Assembly: GCA_050179685.1 (NCBI GenBank)
Contig: JBFXEW010000018.1
Location: 1-64,000, forward strand
Source of the DNA: GWE2-40-63 sp050179685
Lineage (GTDB): Bacteria; Bacteroidota; Bacteroidia; Bacteroidales; SZUA-534
Reading direction: 5' to 3'
Length of the DNA stretch: 64,000 nt
The notes under the pieces are model-generated. The model ran no database searches. It was given only the letters and a program-made list of their open reading frames with translations, and had not been told where the DNA came from. Shown here in pieces: positions 1 through 8,185 of the stretch. The number at the start of each line of letters is the position of its first letter. Positions within the stretch are counted from its first letter, which is position 1. Both the position numbers and the translations under genes were made by a program.

Positions 1-58
1 TTTGCTCTGGTAATAAAGCTTTTATTAGTGTGGTAAAGTGGTCTGTTGCTAAACTCAT
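1..58 (-). CDS. 5' end of an unknown protein, cut by the window edge
   Basis: An ATG at 56-58 (minus) opens a frame that stays open to the window edge, giving MSLATDHFTTLIKALLPEQ. Just upstream on the same strand a TAAACTTTG element resembles the Bacteroidota -7 box and a TTG lies about 18 bases further up, which supports a gene start here. Nineteen residues are too few to assign a family. Confidence 0.4.
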   Translation of the reverse strand, partial: MSLATDHFTTLIKALLPEQ

Positions 59-382
59 GCTTATTTAATTTTATAAGCTGCAAAGTTTATATTTTTATTT
101 ACTCCACCAACTTTTTAAAGTGACCCAATATTCCCATCAAAATTATTTGCATGTGAAACGCTTGCCATAGGTCGTGCATACCTATAATAATCGCTTTTTG
201 ACACCTGACCTAACAAAATAGTAAATTGTTGCAAAATTCTTGGTTTTTTGAAAGATATAAAATTTGCACCGTTTTTTTTTTAATGTGGACGGATTTTTAG
301 ATTAGGTTTAGAAACATTATCAAGTTTATTGATTTGAAATATTGTTGAATACGATACTTAACGTTTATCGTAGTTCAATACC

Positions 383-458
383 TGGAGCCTCTCATGGGAC
401 TCGAACCCACGACCTGCTCATTACGAATGAGCTGCTCTGCCAACTGAGCTAAAGAGGC
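383..458 (-). tRNA. tRNA-Thr(CGT)
   Basis: Complete cloverleaf on the minus strand: 7-bp acceptor stem beginning GCCTCTT, D-arm with AGCTCAGTTGG, anticodon loop TTCGTAA (anticodon CGT, reads ACG) on a GCTCA/TGAGC stem, and T-arm with GGTTCGAGTCC. CCA is encoded directly after the discriminator U; the gene is 73 nt without it. Confidence 0.95.
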
Positions 459-471
459 AAAAAACCGGAAA

Positions 472-479
472 CAAAATTA
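472..479 (-). promoter_or_regulatory. -7 promoter box of tRNA-Thr(CGT)
   Basis: TAATTTTG on the minus strand fits the Bacteroidota sigma-ABfr -7 consensus TAnnTTTG and lies about 14 bases before the tRNA 5' end. No clear -33 TTTG is seen at the right distance. Confidence 0.4.
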
Positions 480-545
480 TAAAAAATAGCGTCCTTGTGC
501 ATTGCAGCAGCTAAAAAAGTTTTATGCCAAAAAAAAGCGCGAAAA

Positions 546-578
546 TTGCCCCTCGTTTTAATTAATATTTATATTTTG
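546..578 (+). promoter_or_regulatory. Probable promoter of the GlmU-like gene
   Basis: TTG at 546-548, a 21-base spacer, then TATATTTTG at 570-578. This is close to the Bacteroidota consensus with one extra base in the -7 box, and sits about 33 bases before the ATG at 611. Confidence 0.4.
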
Positions 579-610
579 CCGCTTGTAGAATACACCTAAA
601 TCCACGCAAA

Positions 611-1807
611 ATGAACTACATTTTATTCGATGACAAAACCTGGGAACAAATGCTGCCACTTACTTTCACCCGTCCGGTGTCTGAAATAAGAGTAGGCATC
701 CTTACCCTAAAAGCTAAATGGGAAAAGTACCTTCAGTCATCCTGTTCGTATTTTACAAAAGAATACCTGCAAGAAAAATTCCCCATCGAAATTGAAACAG
801 ATAACCTGTTTATCAATAGTTCGATTGTACCCACGGCCGAGCTGATATCTGAAATTGAAAACCTTGAAATGGGTCAGATATTAAAAACAGGCGACACTAT
901 TTGCGCCTTGCGTCTCGATGCCGATGGAGCCAAAGCTTTTAAGCCTGAAAATGTAAACTTAAATTCAGCTATAGCAGCAATCTCAGAATGTCAGCAAATA
1001 AGTCATCCCTGGGATATTTTTATAAGCAACGGCGATGCCATTGAGATTGACTTTAAACTACTAACCAAAGGACGAAAATCGCAACACCTGAGTAAAACCA
1101 ATAACGTTATTGGCGACCACGATATTTTTTTGGAACGGGGCGCTGTGGTTGAGTTTGCAACGCTAAACGTAAAAAACGGACCCATTTATATTGGAAAAAG
1201 TGCCGAGGTTATGGAAAATTCCAGCATTCGCGGTCCCTTTGCCCTTTGCACCCAAAGTGTGGTTAAGATGGGAGCTAAAATTTACGGACCTACCACCATT
1301 GGCCCTTACAGCAAAGTGGGTGGCGAGCTTAACAATGTGGTTGTTTTTGCGTACTCAAACAAAGCCCACGATGGTTTTTTAGGAAATTCGGTAATTGGCG
1401 AATGGTGCAATCTGGGCGCCGATACCAATAACTCGAACCTGAAAAACAATTATGCCGAAGTGAAACTTTGGAATTACCATACCCATAGTTTTACAAAAAC
1501 CGGCTTGCAGTTTTGCGGATTAATTATGGGCGACCACTCCAAATGTGGCATCAATACCATGTTTAATACCGGAACGGTTGTTGGCGTGGCTGCCAATATT
1601 TTTGGCGACGGCTTTCCCCGAAATTTCATTCCCTCGTTTGCCTGGGGAGGTTCCCACGGCTTTACCGAATGCCGAAAAAATACCGCTTTCGAAATTGCAC
1701 AGCGGGTTATGGAACGTCGCGGATTGAATTTCGACAACATCGAACAAAACATCCTCGAAAACGTTTTTAATCAAACGGCAAAATACCGCGAAAGCTTTCA
1801 CGGATAA
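611..1807 (+). CDS. GlmU-like sugar nucleotidyltransferase / acetyltransferase family protein
   Basis: The 398-residue protein matches the alternative GlmU family of Bacteroidota, which lacks a canonical glmU pyrophosphorylase domain. The N-terminal half begins MNYILFDD and carries LTFTRPVSEIRVG, the family's version of the nucleotide-binding start. From about residue 170 onward the sequence has left-handed beta-helix character (repeats such as IGKSAEV, GPTTIGPYSKVGGE, LGADTNNSNL), as in hexapeptide acyltransferases. The expected role is making UDP-GlcNAc or a related sugar nucleotide for peptidoglycan or LPS; this is inferred from the family. It has its own promoter-like element and is followed by lon after 138 bases. 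Confidence 0.8.
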   Translation: MNYILFDDKTWEQMLPLTFTRPVSEIRVGILTLKAKWEKYLQSSCSYFTKEYLQEKFPIEIETDNLFINSSIVPTAELISEIENLEMGQILKTGDTICALRLDADGAKAFKPENVNLNSAIAAISECQQISHPWDIFISNGDAIEIDFKLLTKGRKSQHLSKTNNVIGDHDIFLERGAVVEFATLNVKNGPIYIGKSAEVMENSSIRGPFALCTQSVVKMGAKIYGPTTIGPYSKVGGELNNVVVFAYSNKAHDGFLGNSVIGEWCNLGADTNNSNLKNNYAEVKLWNYHTHSFTKTGLQFCGLIMGDHSKCGINTMFNTGTVVGVAANIFGDGFPRNFIPSFAWGGSHGFTECRKNTAFEIAQRVMERRGLNFDNIEQNILENVFNQTAKYRESFHG

Positions 1808-1945
1808 ATCGAAAAACACTTGATAACTTTATGAACCGGATACTGCCCATCCGGTTTTCTTTTGGCATAACTATTGACAAGTAGGCTACCATTATTTTAA
1901 ACACACAATAACTGACAAGCTGTCGGAAAAACAGAAATACGATTT

Positions 1946-4435
1946 ATGGAATATATGGAAGAATTTAATCTGGATAAAATATTAGCAAGCGAGAACGAAG
2001 GAGGCGAATCAGAGTTTTTCCCAATCATATCAGACGAAAATCAGGAGAGCATCGATAATTTTACCTTCCCCGATTTACTGCCAATATTGCCACTACGCAA
2101 CATGGTACTATTTCCCGGAGTGGTCATTCCAATCAGCGTTGGCCGCGATAAATCGTTGCGTCTGATTCAGGAAGCCTTTAAAAACGATAAGATTATTGGA
2201 ACCGTTGCCCAGGTTGACCCGGCTATAGAAGAACCCAAATCGGACGACCTACACCGCCATGGAACTGTAGCATCCATTATGAAGATTCTGGAAATGCCCG
2301 ACAATTCAACTACGGTTATTATCCAGGGTAAGCGACGTTTTTCGGTAAAAGAATACCTTTCGGAGGAGCCTTATTTTACGGCCTATGTTGCCCCTTTAAA
2401 CGAGGTGATGCCCGCTGAAGAACAAAGCGAGGAGTTTGAAGCCCTGGTGGGCTCCATCAAAGATTTGTCGATGCGCATCATCAAACTTTCGCCCAACATT
2501 CCGTCGGAAGCCGTGTTTGCCATTAAAAATATCGACAACCCGTTTTTTCTAATCAACTTTATTTGCGCCAACAGCGAACTTAAGGTAAATGTGAAGCAAA
2601 ACCTGTTGCAGGAACCCAACCTGTTTGAGCGCAGCATTAAACTGCTGGAATTGCTCTCGAAAGAGTTGCAGATGCTGGAACTAAAAAATGATATTCAACG
2701 AAAAGTTAAATCGGAACTCGACCAGCAACAACGCGAGTTCTTGCTGAATCAACAGATTAAAACCATTCAAAACGAGCTGGGAGGCAATCCGGTTGAGAAA
2801 GATATTGAAGAATTAAAAGAAAAAGCCAAAGCCAAAAAGTGGAACGAAGACGTTGCCCTTACCTTTGATAAAGAAACCGAAAAACTGCGCCGCCTGAATC
2901 CGGCTACCGGAGAGTATTCGGTTCAGCTGAATTACTTGCAGGTGCTGCTCGACCTTCCGTGGAACGAGTTTAGCGAAGATCGTTTTGATATGAAGCTGGC
3001 CACCGAAATTCTTGATCGCGACCATTTTGGTTTGGAAAAAGTAAAAGAACGGATACTTGAACACCTGGCTGTACTGAAACTCAAAGGCGATTTGAAATCG
3101 CCCATTCTGTGTTTGTATGGCCCTCCGGGAGTTGGAAAAACATCGCTCGGAAAATCGGTTGCCGAGGCCCTGGGACGGAAATACATCCGCATGTCGCTGG
3201 GTGGCTTGCACGACGAAGCAGAAATTCGTGGACACCGCAAAACCTATATTGGCGCCATGCCCGGACGGATTATTCAAAACATGAAAAAAGCCGGCACATC
3301 GAATCCGGTATTTATTCTCGACGAGATTGATAAAGTGGCTAAGGATTTTCATGGCGACCCGGCTTCTGCCCTGCTCGAGGTACTCGATCCGGAACAAAAT
3401 TCAGCCTTTCATGATAATTACCTCGAAATTGACTACGATTTGTCGAAGGTTATGTTTATTGCTACCGCCAATAACATCAGCACCATCAGTCCGCCCCTGC
3501 GCGACCGTATGGAAATGATTGATGTAAGTGGCTACATAGTGGAAGAAAAGATTGAAATTGCCCGTCGCCATTTGGTGCCCAAGCAATTGGCCAACCATGG
3601 AGTGGATGTCAAAGCTGCATTATTCCCTAAGGAAACCATCGAAAAAATTATTGTGGGATATACCCGCGAATCGGGTGTTCGTGAACTCGACAAACGCATG
3701 GCCCAGGCTGCCCGACGCATCGCCAAACGCATTGCTTTTAATGAAACTTTTGATAAAACCATTCTGCCCGAGCATCTTGAAGCGCTTTTAGGCAAGCGCC
3801 TTTACAATAAAGAGATGTACGACGGCAACGAATTTGCCGGCGTTGTAACCGGCCTGGCCTGGACTGCTGTTGGGGGCGATATTCTTTACATTGAAACCAG
3901 TTTGAGCCAGGGCAAAGGCAAACTCACCATTACCGGAAACCTGGGCGAAGTGATGAAAGAATCGACCGTAATAGCGCTGGAAATCATCAAATCGAGGGCT
4001 GCACAACTGGAACTGAAAGCCGATTTATTTGACAACTGGAACATACATGTGCATGTGCCTGAAGGAGCCATCCCAAAAGACGGTCCTTCGGCGGGAATAA
4101 CCATGGTAACTTCGCTGGCATCGGCTTTTACCCAGCGTAAGGTTAAAAAGGGACTGGCCATGACCGGCGAAATTACGCTGCGCGGAAAAGTACTGCCGGT
4201 GGGCGGCATCAGGGAAAAAATTCTGGCTGCCAAGCGTGCCAATATTAAGGAGATTATTCTTTCGTCGCAAAACGAAAAAGACATTGCCGATATTAAACCC
4301 GATTATGTAAAGGGCTTAAAATTCCACTATGTCGATACCATCGACCAGGTGCTGGAGCTGGCTTTGTTAAAACAAAAAGTGGCAAATCCGCTGCATTTAA
4401 ACCAAGAACAGAATAAAATTAGGGGGCTATCATAA
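1946..4435 (+). CDS. lon: ATP-dependent protease La (Lon)
   Basis: Full-length LonA of 829 residues: N-terminal substrate-binding LON domain (about 45-240), coiled region, AAA+ domain with Walker A GPPGVGKT at 392-399 and Walker B FILDEIDK, and C-terminal serine protease domain. The catalytic dyad is S715 (in PKDGPSAG) and K758 (in GGIREKILAA). Their spacing of 43 residues equals that of S679/K722 in E. coli Lon. It degrades misfolded and regulatory proteins in the cytoplasm. Start: ATG at 1946; a second ATG three codons on is also possible. Several long antisense frames inside the gene are shadows. Confidence 0.97.
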   Translation: MEYMEEFNLDKILASENEGGESEFFPIISDENQESIDNFTFPDLLPILPLRNMVLFPGVVIPISVGRDKSLRLIQEAFKNDKIIGTVAQVDPAIEEPKSDDLHRHGTVASIMKILEMPDNSTTVIIQGKRRFSVKEYLSEEPYFTAYVAPLNEVMPAEEQSEEFEALVGSIKDLSMRIIKLSPNIPSEAVFAIKNIDNPFFLINFICANSELKVNVKQNLLQEPNLFERSIKLLELLSKELQMLELKNDIQRKVKSELDQQQREFLLNQQIKTIQNELGGNPVEKDIEELKEKAKAKKWNEDVALTFDKETEKLRRLNPATGEYSVQLNYLQVLLDLPWNEFSEDRFDMKLATEILDRDHFGLEKVKERILEHLAVLKLKGDLKSPILCLYGPPGVGKTSLGKSVAEALGRKYIRMSLGGLHDEAEIRGHRKTYIGAMPGRIIQNMKKAGTSNPVFILDEIDKVAKDFHGDPASALLEVLDPEQNSAFHDNYLEIDYDLSKVMFIATANNISTISPPLRDRMEMIDVSGYIVEEKIEIARRHLVPKQLANHGVDVKAALFPKETIEKIIVGYTRESGVRELDKRMAQAARRIAKRIAFNETFDKTILPEHLEALLGKRLYNKEMYDGNEFAGVVTGLAWTAVGGDILYIETSLSQGKGKLTITGNLGEVMKESTVIALEIIKSRAAQLELKADLFDNWNIHVHVPEGAIPKDGPSAGITMVTSLASAFTQRKVKKGLAMTGEITLRGKVLPVGGIREKILAAKRANIKEIILSSQNEKDIADIKPDYVKGLKFHYVDTIDQVLELALLKQKVANPLHLNQEQNKIRGLS

Positions 4436-4517
4436 GCCTCCTAATTGAAATGAATATTTTCAAATAGCTTGCTGTTGCTTAGGATAGCATTTCATTTTGT
4501 TGAAGACAGATTAAAAA

Positions 4518-4607
4518 GTTGAACGCTGATAACGCTGAAAAAAAACGGATTTACGCAGATTTGATAAGTGATAATCAGTTATAATCCGCGTCATCTGCGT
4601 TCGGTTT
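4518..4607. repeat. Interspersed repeat of the 'AATCCGCGTCATCTGCGTT' type
   Basis: Between lon and the peroxidase lies ACGCTGATAACGCTG, then CGGATTTACGCAGAT and, facing it, ATCCGCGTCATCTGCGTTC. The two arms are partly complementary (CGGATTTACGCAGAT with ATCTGCG...ATCCG). This wording recurs in intergenic DNA of many unrelated bacteria (recalled, not searched). No gene is seen here. Confidence 0.4.
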
Positions 4608-4684
4608 TTATATTATAAATTCAAATGGCTTGTTTTCTTAAAAACCACATACTTTTGAAACAAGCCAATTTCAAATTCATCTGA

Positions 4685-5230
4685 CTATTCTTCCAACCAG
4701 CTAATCAGTTTTTCAGCGTCAACCGTTTCGCGGGGTTTTAAAAAACCCACCAATTGGCCGTCTTCATCAATCATATATTTCTGAAAATTCCAACCCACCT
4801 CGCTGTCCATCACGCCGTTTTGCGCTTTTTGGGTAAGCCATTGGTAAATGGGGTGCATGTCGTCGCCTTTAACCGATATTTTTTCCATCATCGGAAAAGT
4901 TACGCCATAATTTTGGGTACAAAACTCCCGAATCTCTTCGTGAGTTCCGGGTTCCTGCTTCATAAAGTTATTGGCCGGAAAACCAATTATCACAAATTTA
5001 TCGCCGCCGTATTTTTTGTACAGGGCTTCCAAATCGGCATATTGGGGGGTTAAGCCGCATTTTGATGCCGTATTTACCACCAGCACTTTTTTGCCTTTCA
5101 GCGATGCCAAATCGAAGTCTTCGCCTTCGAGGGTCGAAGTTTTAAACTGATGCAACGAAGCCTGCTGGGCAAAACCGCTCAGGCTAAGAGCCAGCAATAC
5201 TAAAGTAATTCCTTGTTTTATCACACGCAT
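4685..5230 (-). CDS. Glutathione peroxidase family protein (Cys type), exported
   Basis: The 181-residue protein has an N-terminal signal peptide (hydrophobic 8-20, cleavage near GFAQ) and then the thioredoxin-like GPx fold. The peroxidatic residue is C58 in VNTASKCGLTPQY, encoded by TGC, so it is not a selenoprotein. Q92 (in KQEPGT) and W148-N149 (GWNF) complete the catalytic tetrad. The usual FPCNQF is FPANNF here (A86), so the common resolving Cys position is missing; C104 is the only other Cys after the peroxidatic one. It should reduce peroxides in the periplasm, probably with thioredoxin-like partners. It is monocistronic, facing lon. Confidence 0.9.
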   Translation of the reverse strand: MRVIKQGITLVLLALSLSGFAQQASLHQFKTSTLEGEDFDLASLKGKKVLVVNTASKCGLTPQYADLEALYKKYGGDKFVIIGFPANNFMKQEPGTHEEIREFCTQNYGVTFPMMEKISVKGDDMHPIYQWLTQKAQNGVMDSEVGWNFQKYMIDEDGQLVGFLKPRETVDAEKLISWLEE

Positions 5231-5388
5231 TTATTTACTGTTTTAATTAGTTAATATTGGATAATAATTTTTGTATAGCCTTAGTTTAAAGCCATTCATT
5301 GCTTCTTGTAACAATTAAAAGCGCTTCGGGTTTTAGATTTCAGCAAAGTTAATTGCGGAGGCTCTCAAACAAAGGCTTAAAAAGTTTT

Positions 5389-5780
5389 GTCGCCGTCTTG
5401 CGTGAGATTTTCAACTTCGGTTTATAATTTGTCGCCTGCTTGCGTCAGTTTTTCCACAGCAGTTAAAATTTGTCGCAGGCTGGAAAAGTACATTCTTCAC
5501 TCCCGAAAGTCTGTCGCCAGCTGGAAACATACTTTATTCTCTTCCGACAGTCTGTCGCCAGCTGGAAACGTACTTTATTTGCTTCCGACAGTCTGTCGCC
5601 CGCTGGCGAGATAATAATATATTGAAATACTATGCTTCCGCCAGTTGGATTGCTATAATATATTGAAATATTACAATGCCGCCAGTTGGCTTGCTATAAT
5701 ATTTCTAAATAATAGCTTGTCGCTACTTGGTTTGTTTAAATATATTAAAATATTGCCCTGTCGCTTGCTGGTTTGATAAA
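5389..5780. repeat. Degenerate tandem array, about ten units of about 41 bp
   Basis: Ten consecutive units start with GTCGCC or CCGCCA followed by (A/T/C)GCTGG-like bases. Unit lengths read by eye are 42, 41, 41, 41, 41, 43, 41, 40 and 41 bp plus a partial last unit. The central units (about 5471-5593) are nearly identical (GTCGCCAGCTGGAAAC...CTTCCGACAGTCT); the outer ones are diverged and AT-rich. Indels between units break any reading frame, so the small frames across it are unlikely to be genes. It occupies most of the gap between the peroxidase and tRNA-Gly(CCC). Confidence 0.8.
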
Positions 5781-5812
5781 AAAAACCTGAATGCTACAAG
5801 CAACAATCAGGT
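5778..5812 (-). terminator. Rho-independent terminator after tRNA-Gly(CCC)
   Basis: On the minus strand ACCTGATT, a 13-base loop, TTCAGGT, then a run of eight Ts, ten bases past the tRNA 3' end. Confidence 0.7.
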
Positions 5813-5821
5813 CTTGATTTG

Positions 5822-5893
5822 AGCGGGAAACGGGAATTGAACCCGCGGCCCTCAGCTTGGGAAGCTGATGCTCTACCCCTGAGCTACTCCCGC
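5822..5893 (-). tRNA. tRNA-Gly(CCC)
   Basis: Minus-strand cloverleaf of 72 nt including the discriminator. Acceptor GCGGGAG/TTCCCGC, D-arm AGCTCAGGGG, anticodon loop TTCCCAA (CCC, reads GGG) on a TCAGC/GCTGA stem, T-arm GGTTCAATTCC. CCA is not encoded. Confidence 0.95.
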
Positions 5894-6037
5894 AATCGAT
5901 TCTCAAATGTACATACATTTTTTATGTTCTGTTCACCATTGAAACAAATTATAATTGAAATAAAACGAAACATTCCGCCCCGGATGACTACAATAGTTTA
6001 GAAGCATACTTATCAACTGGTTTTGAAAACGGATAAA

Positions 6038-6077
6038 ACAAAAAAGCCTGACTGCTATTGCTAACAATCAGGCTTTT
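6038..6077 (-). terminator. Rho-independent terminator after tRNA-Gly(TCC)
   Basis: On the minus strand AAAAGCCTGATTG, a loop, CAGTCAGGCTTTTTT. The stem is about 8 bp with a T run, just past the tRNA 3' end. Confidence 0.75.
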
Positions 6078-6083
6078 ATTTTG

Positions 6084-6156
6084 AGCGGGAGACGGGATTC
6101 AAACCCGCGGCCCTTAGCTTGGAAGGCTAATGCTCTATCAACTGAGCTACTCCCGC
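6084..6156 (-). tRNA. tRNA-Gly(TCC)
   Basis: Minus-strand cloverleaf of 73 nt. Acceptor GCGGGAG, D-arm AGCTCAGTTGATAGAGC, anticodon loop CTTCCAA (TCC, reads GGA) on TTAGC/GCTAA, T-arm GGTTTGAATCC. The first 16 bases of this gene are repeated in the tandem duplication at 6141-6695. Confidence 0.95.
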
Positions 6157-6695
6157 TTATAATGTTTTATTTTACCTATCAGAACGCAGCGGGTTTGTTT
6201 GTCTGTATTCTCCTTAGCTTTAATTCGCTATGATGAACTATCAATGCCGAAAAACTCAAATTTTCAATTTGAGTAGTTTTTCGTGCATCCTCGATAAAAT
6301 AAAGAAATCATAGATTTCTNNNNNNNNNNGTTTGTTTGTCTGTATTCTCCTTAGCTTTAATTCGCTATGATGAACTATCAATGCCGAAAAACTCAAATTT
6401 TCAATTTGAGTAGTTTTTCGTGCATCCTCGATAAAATAAAGAAATCATAGATTTCTTTTTTATCGGGACTGAGCTACTCCCGCTTATAATGTTTTATTTT
6501 ACCTATCAGAACGCAGCGGGTTTGTTTGTCTGTATTCTCCTTAGCTTTAATTCGCTATGATGAACTATCAATGCCGAAAAACTCAAATTTTCAATTTGAG
6601 TAGTTTTTCGTGCATCCTCGATAAAATAAAGAAATCATAGATTTCTATTTTATCGGGACTGAGTTTATCTGCCAAAGGCAGACTACTCCCGCTTA
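6141..6695. repeat. 190-bp tandem duplication carrying the tRNA-Gly 5' end, with an assembly gap
   Basis: Each unit starts (plus strand) with ACTGAGCTACTCCCGC, the complement of the first 16 bases of tRNA-Gly(TCC). About 174 bases follow, with two hairpins: AAACTCAAATTTTCAATTTG and AGAAATCATAGATTTCT. Copies start at 6141, 6468 and, partly, 6658. The middle copy is cut by ten Ns at 6320-6329. Equivalent points at 6330 and 6520 give a 190-bp period; with that period the gap should hide about 63 bases or further units. The last copy is interrupted after ACTGAG by a 19-bp insert (6664-6682). Confidence 0.85.
6320..6329. other. Assembly gap (10 Ns)
   Basis: Ten Ns inside the duplicated unit, directly after the hairpin AGAAATCATAGATTTCT. 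The neighbouring copies read TTTTTATCGGG or ATTTTATCGGG at this point. The number of Ns is probably a placeholder and the copy number of the array is unresolved. Confidence 0.98.
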
Positions 6696-6712
6696 AAATG
6701 TATTTAAAAATG

Positions 6713-6794
6713 TGGGGAGAGCAGGATTCGAACCTACGAAGTCGAAGACAGCAGATTTACAGTCTGCCCCAGTTGTCCACTTTGGTATCTCCCC
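6713..6794 (-). tRNA. tRNA-Tyr(GTA)
   Basis: An 82-nt class II tRNA on the minus strand. Acceptor GGGGAGA, anticodon loop CTGTAAA (GTA) on GCAGA/TCTGC, long variable arm (TGTCTTCGACTTCG), T-arm GGTTCGAATCC. The discriminator is A and CCA is not encoded. Confidence 0.95.
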
Positions 6795-6827
6795 AATAAT
6801 TATTACAATAAAATAAGAACTAAATTG

Positions 6828-6901
6828 AGCCGGTGGAGGGATTCGAACCCCCGGCCTGCTGATTACAAATCAGCTGCTCTGGCCAACTGAGCTACACCGG
6901 C
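6828..6901 (-). tRNA. tRNA-Thr(TGT)
   Basis: A 74-nt minus-strand cloverleaf. Acceptor GCCGGTG, D-arm AGCTCAGTTGGCCAGAGC, anticodon loop TTTGTAA (TGT, reads ACA) on GCTGA/TCAGC, T-arm GGTTCGAATCC. It is the first gene of the tRNA cluster Thr-Tyr-Gly(TCC), probably read from the promoter at 6958-6987. Confidence 0.95.
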
Positions 6902-6957
6902 TTCACAACACAACCACTTTAAGAGAACTATGTTTTTGACAGTCTCAAAACGGTGTG

Positions 6958-6987
6958 CAAAAGTATAAGTTTTTTTTATCTGTGCAA
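6958..6987 (-). promoter_or_regulatory. Promoter of the Thr-Tyr-Gly tRNA cluster
   Basis: On the minus strand TTG (6985-6987), a spacer of exactly 19 bases, then TACTTTTG (6965-6958). This is a full match to the Bacteroidota consensus TTTG-N19-TAnnTTTG. The predicted start is about 50 bases before tRNA-Thr(TGT). Confidence 0.7.
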
Positions 6988-7091
6988 CACAAACAATCCA
7001 ATTTCAGCGCATCTTTTTTAACTTTTTACCCGCCTGTTTCCTAACTTCCTGAAATGAGGATTAATATGCCTGACCAAAACTTCAAAAAAAA

Positions 7092-7122
7092 ACAAAAAAA
7101 AGCACCCGACAGGCAGGTGCTT
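7092..7122 (-). terminator. Terminator of purC
   Basis: On the minus strand AAGCACC, a 9-base loop, GGTGCTT and a run of eight Ts, about 23 bases after the purC stop. Confidence 0.85.
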
Positions 7123-7144
7123 GTACTTAAGAGCTATTTTGATG

Positions 7145-8095
7145 TTAGGCTTTAGCCAAAAACGCGTTTACATTTTGTTCAATCCGATGCTTTACATTAC
7201 TTACATCGGCCTTTTGAAATTTATCGCCGGTAATGCTTTCGAACAACTCAATGTAACGCTCCGATACTTCATGAACAAAAGTGTCGCTCATATCGGGCAA
7301 TACATCTCCTGCCCTGCCCTGGAAATCATGCTCCATTAACCATTCGCGCACAAACTCCTTGGAGAGTTGTTTCTGATTTTCGCCTTTGGCAAAGCGCTCC
7401 TCATAACCATCGGCATAAAAATACCGCGATGAGTCGGGCGTATGAATTTCGTCGATCAGGTAAATTTTACCATCTTTTTTACCAAATTCATATTTGGTAT
7501 CAACCAGAATAAGTCCCTTTTCACGGGCCATCTCGCTTCCCCGCTTAAACAAGGCCAGCGATATTTGTTCCAGTTGTTCGTAATCTTCTTTCGAAACCAG
7601 TCCCTGGCTGATAATCTCATCGCGCGAAATGTTTTCGTCGTGTGCTCCCTGTTCTGCTTTTGTAGTTGGCGTTAAAAGTGGTTCGGGAAATGCCTGATGC
7701 TCTTTTAATCCTTCGGGCAGCTTTACCCCGCAAATTTCGCGTCCTCCGTTTTTATACAAGCGCCATGAACTTCCGGTAAGGTAACCACGAACAATCATCT
7801 CCACGGGAAACGTTTCGCACCAATGTCCAACGGTAACATTGGGGTCGGGAGTAGCTATTTTCCAGTTGGGCACAATGTCGGCGGTTGCATCCAGAAACTT
7901 AGCGGCTATCTGGTTCAACACCTGTCCCTTGTAAGGGATGCCCTTGGGCAGCACCACATCGAAAGCCGAGATGCGGTCAGAAACCACCATTACCAGGTAT
8001 TCGTTGTTAATGTTGTACACATCGCGTACTTTTCCCTTGTACACGCTTTTTTGTCCGGGAAAACTGAAATCGGTTTTTACAATTGCTTTTTCCAT
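7145..8095 (-). CDS. purC: Phosphoribosylaminoimidazole-succinocarboxamide synthase (SAICAR synthetase)
   Basis: PurC joins CAIR and aspartate with ATP in de novo purine synthesis. The protein has the family landmarks in order: VYKGKVRDVY (nucleotide-binding start), VSDRISAFDVVLP, EMIVRGYLTGSSW, TPTTKAE and LVDTKYEFG, then IDEIHTPDSSRY. At 316 residues it is of the longer bacterial/eukaryotic type. The start is the ATG at 8095 (MEKAIVKTDF); the frame extends nine codons further to a TTG, which is less likely. A TACGTTTG element at 8134-8141 lies upstream. It is read toward the tRNA cluster and ends at a clear terminator; phoH lies upstream on the same strand. Confidence 0.97.
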   Translation of the reverse strand: MEKAIVKTDFSFPGQKSVYKGKVRDVYNINNEYLVMVVSDRISAFDVVLPKGIPYKGQVLNQIAAKFLDATADIVPNWKIATPDPNVTVGHWCETFPVEMIVRGYLTGSSWRLYKNGGREICGVKLPEGLKEHQAFPEPLLTPTTKAEQGAHDENISRDEIISQGLVSKEDYEQLEQISLALFKRGSEMAREKGLILVDTKYEFGKKDGKIYLIDEIHTPDSSRYFYADGYEERFAKGENQKQLSKEFVREWLMEHDFQGRAGDVLPDMSDTFVHEVSERYIELFESITGDKFQKADVSNVKHRIEQNVNAFLAKA

Positions 8096-8133
8096 TCTAT
8101 GTTTGTTTTCAGTAATATTCAAAAACTAATATT

Positions 8134-8141
8134 CAAACGTA
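8134..8141 (-). promoter_or_regulatory. Possible -7 box of purC
   Basis: TACGTTTG on the minus strand fits TAnnTTTG, about 38 bases before the purC ATG. No -33 element at the usual distance. Confidence 0.35.
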
Positions 8142-8185
8142 CCAAAACATCAATTGTTAATTGCTCATTGTCAATTTTTAATTGA

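Noticed and set aside
2813..3397. A 194-codon open frame on the minus strand inside lon
   Set aside because: Antisense to the conserved AAA+ domain; low-complexity FF/QF-rich product with no start signal. It is a shadow of lon.
4685..5230. Selenocysteine in the glutathione peroxidase
   Set aside because: The active-site codon is TGC, an ordinary cysteine; there is no in-frame TGA.
5389..5780. CRISPR array
   Set aside because: Units run directly into one another without unique spacers, and similarity decays gradually to both sides. No cas gene in the window.
5819..6001. 60-codon frame across tRNA-Gly(CCC)
   Set aside because: It reads through the tRNA gene on the opposite strand; the tRNA is certain.
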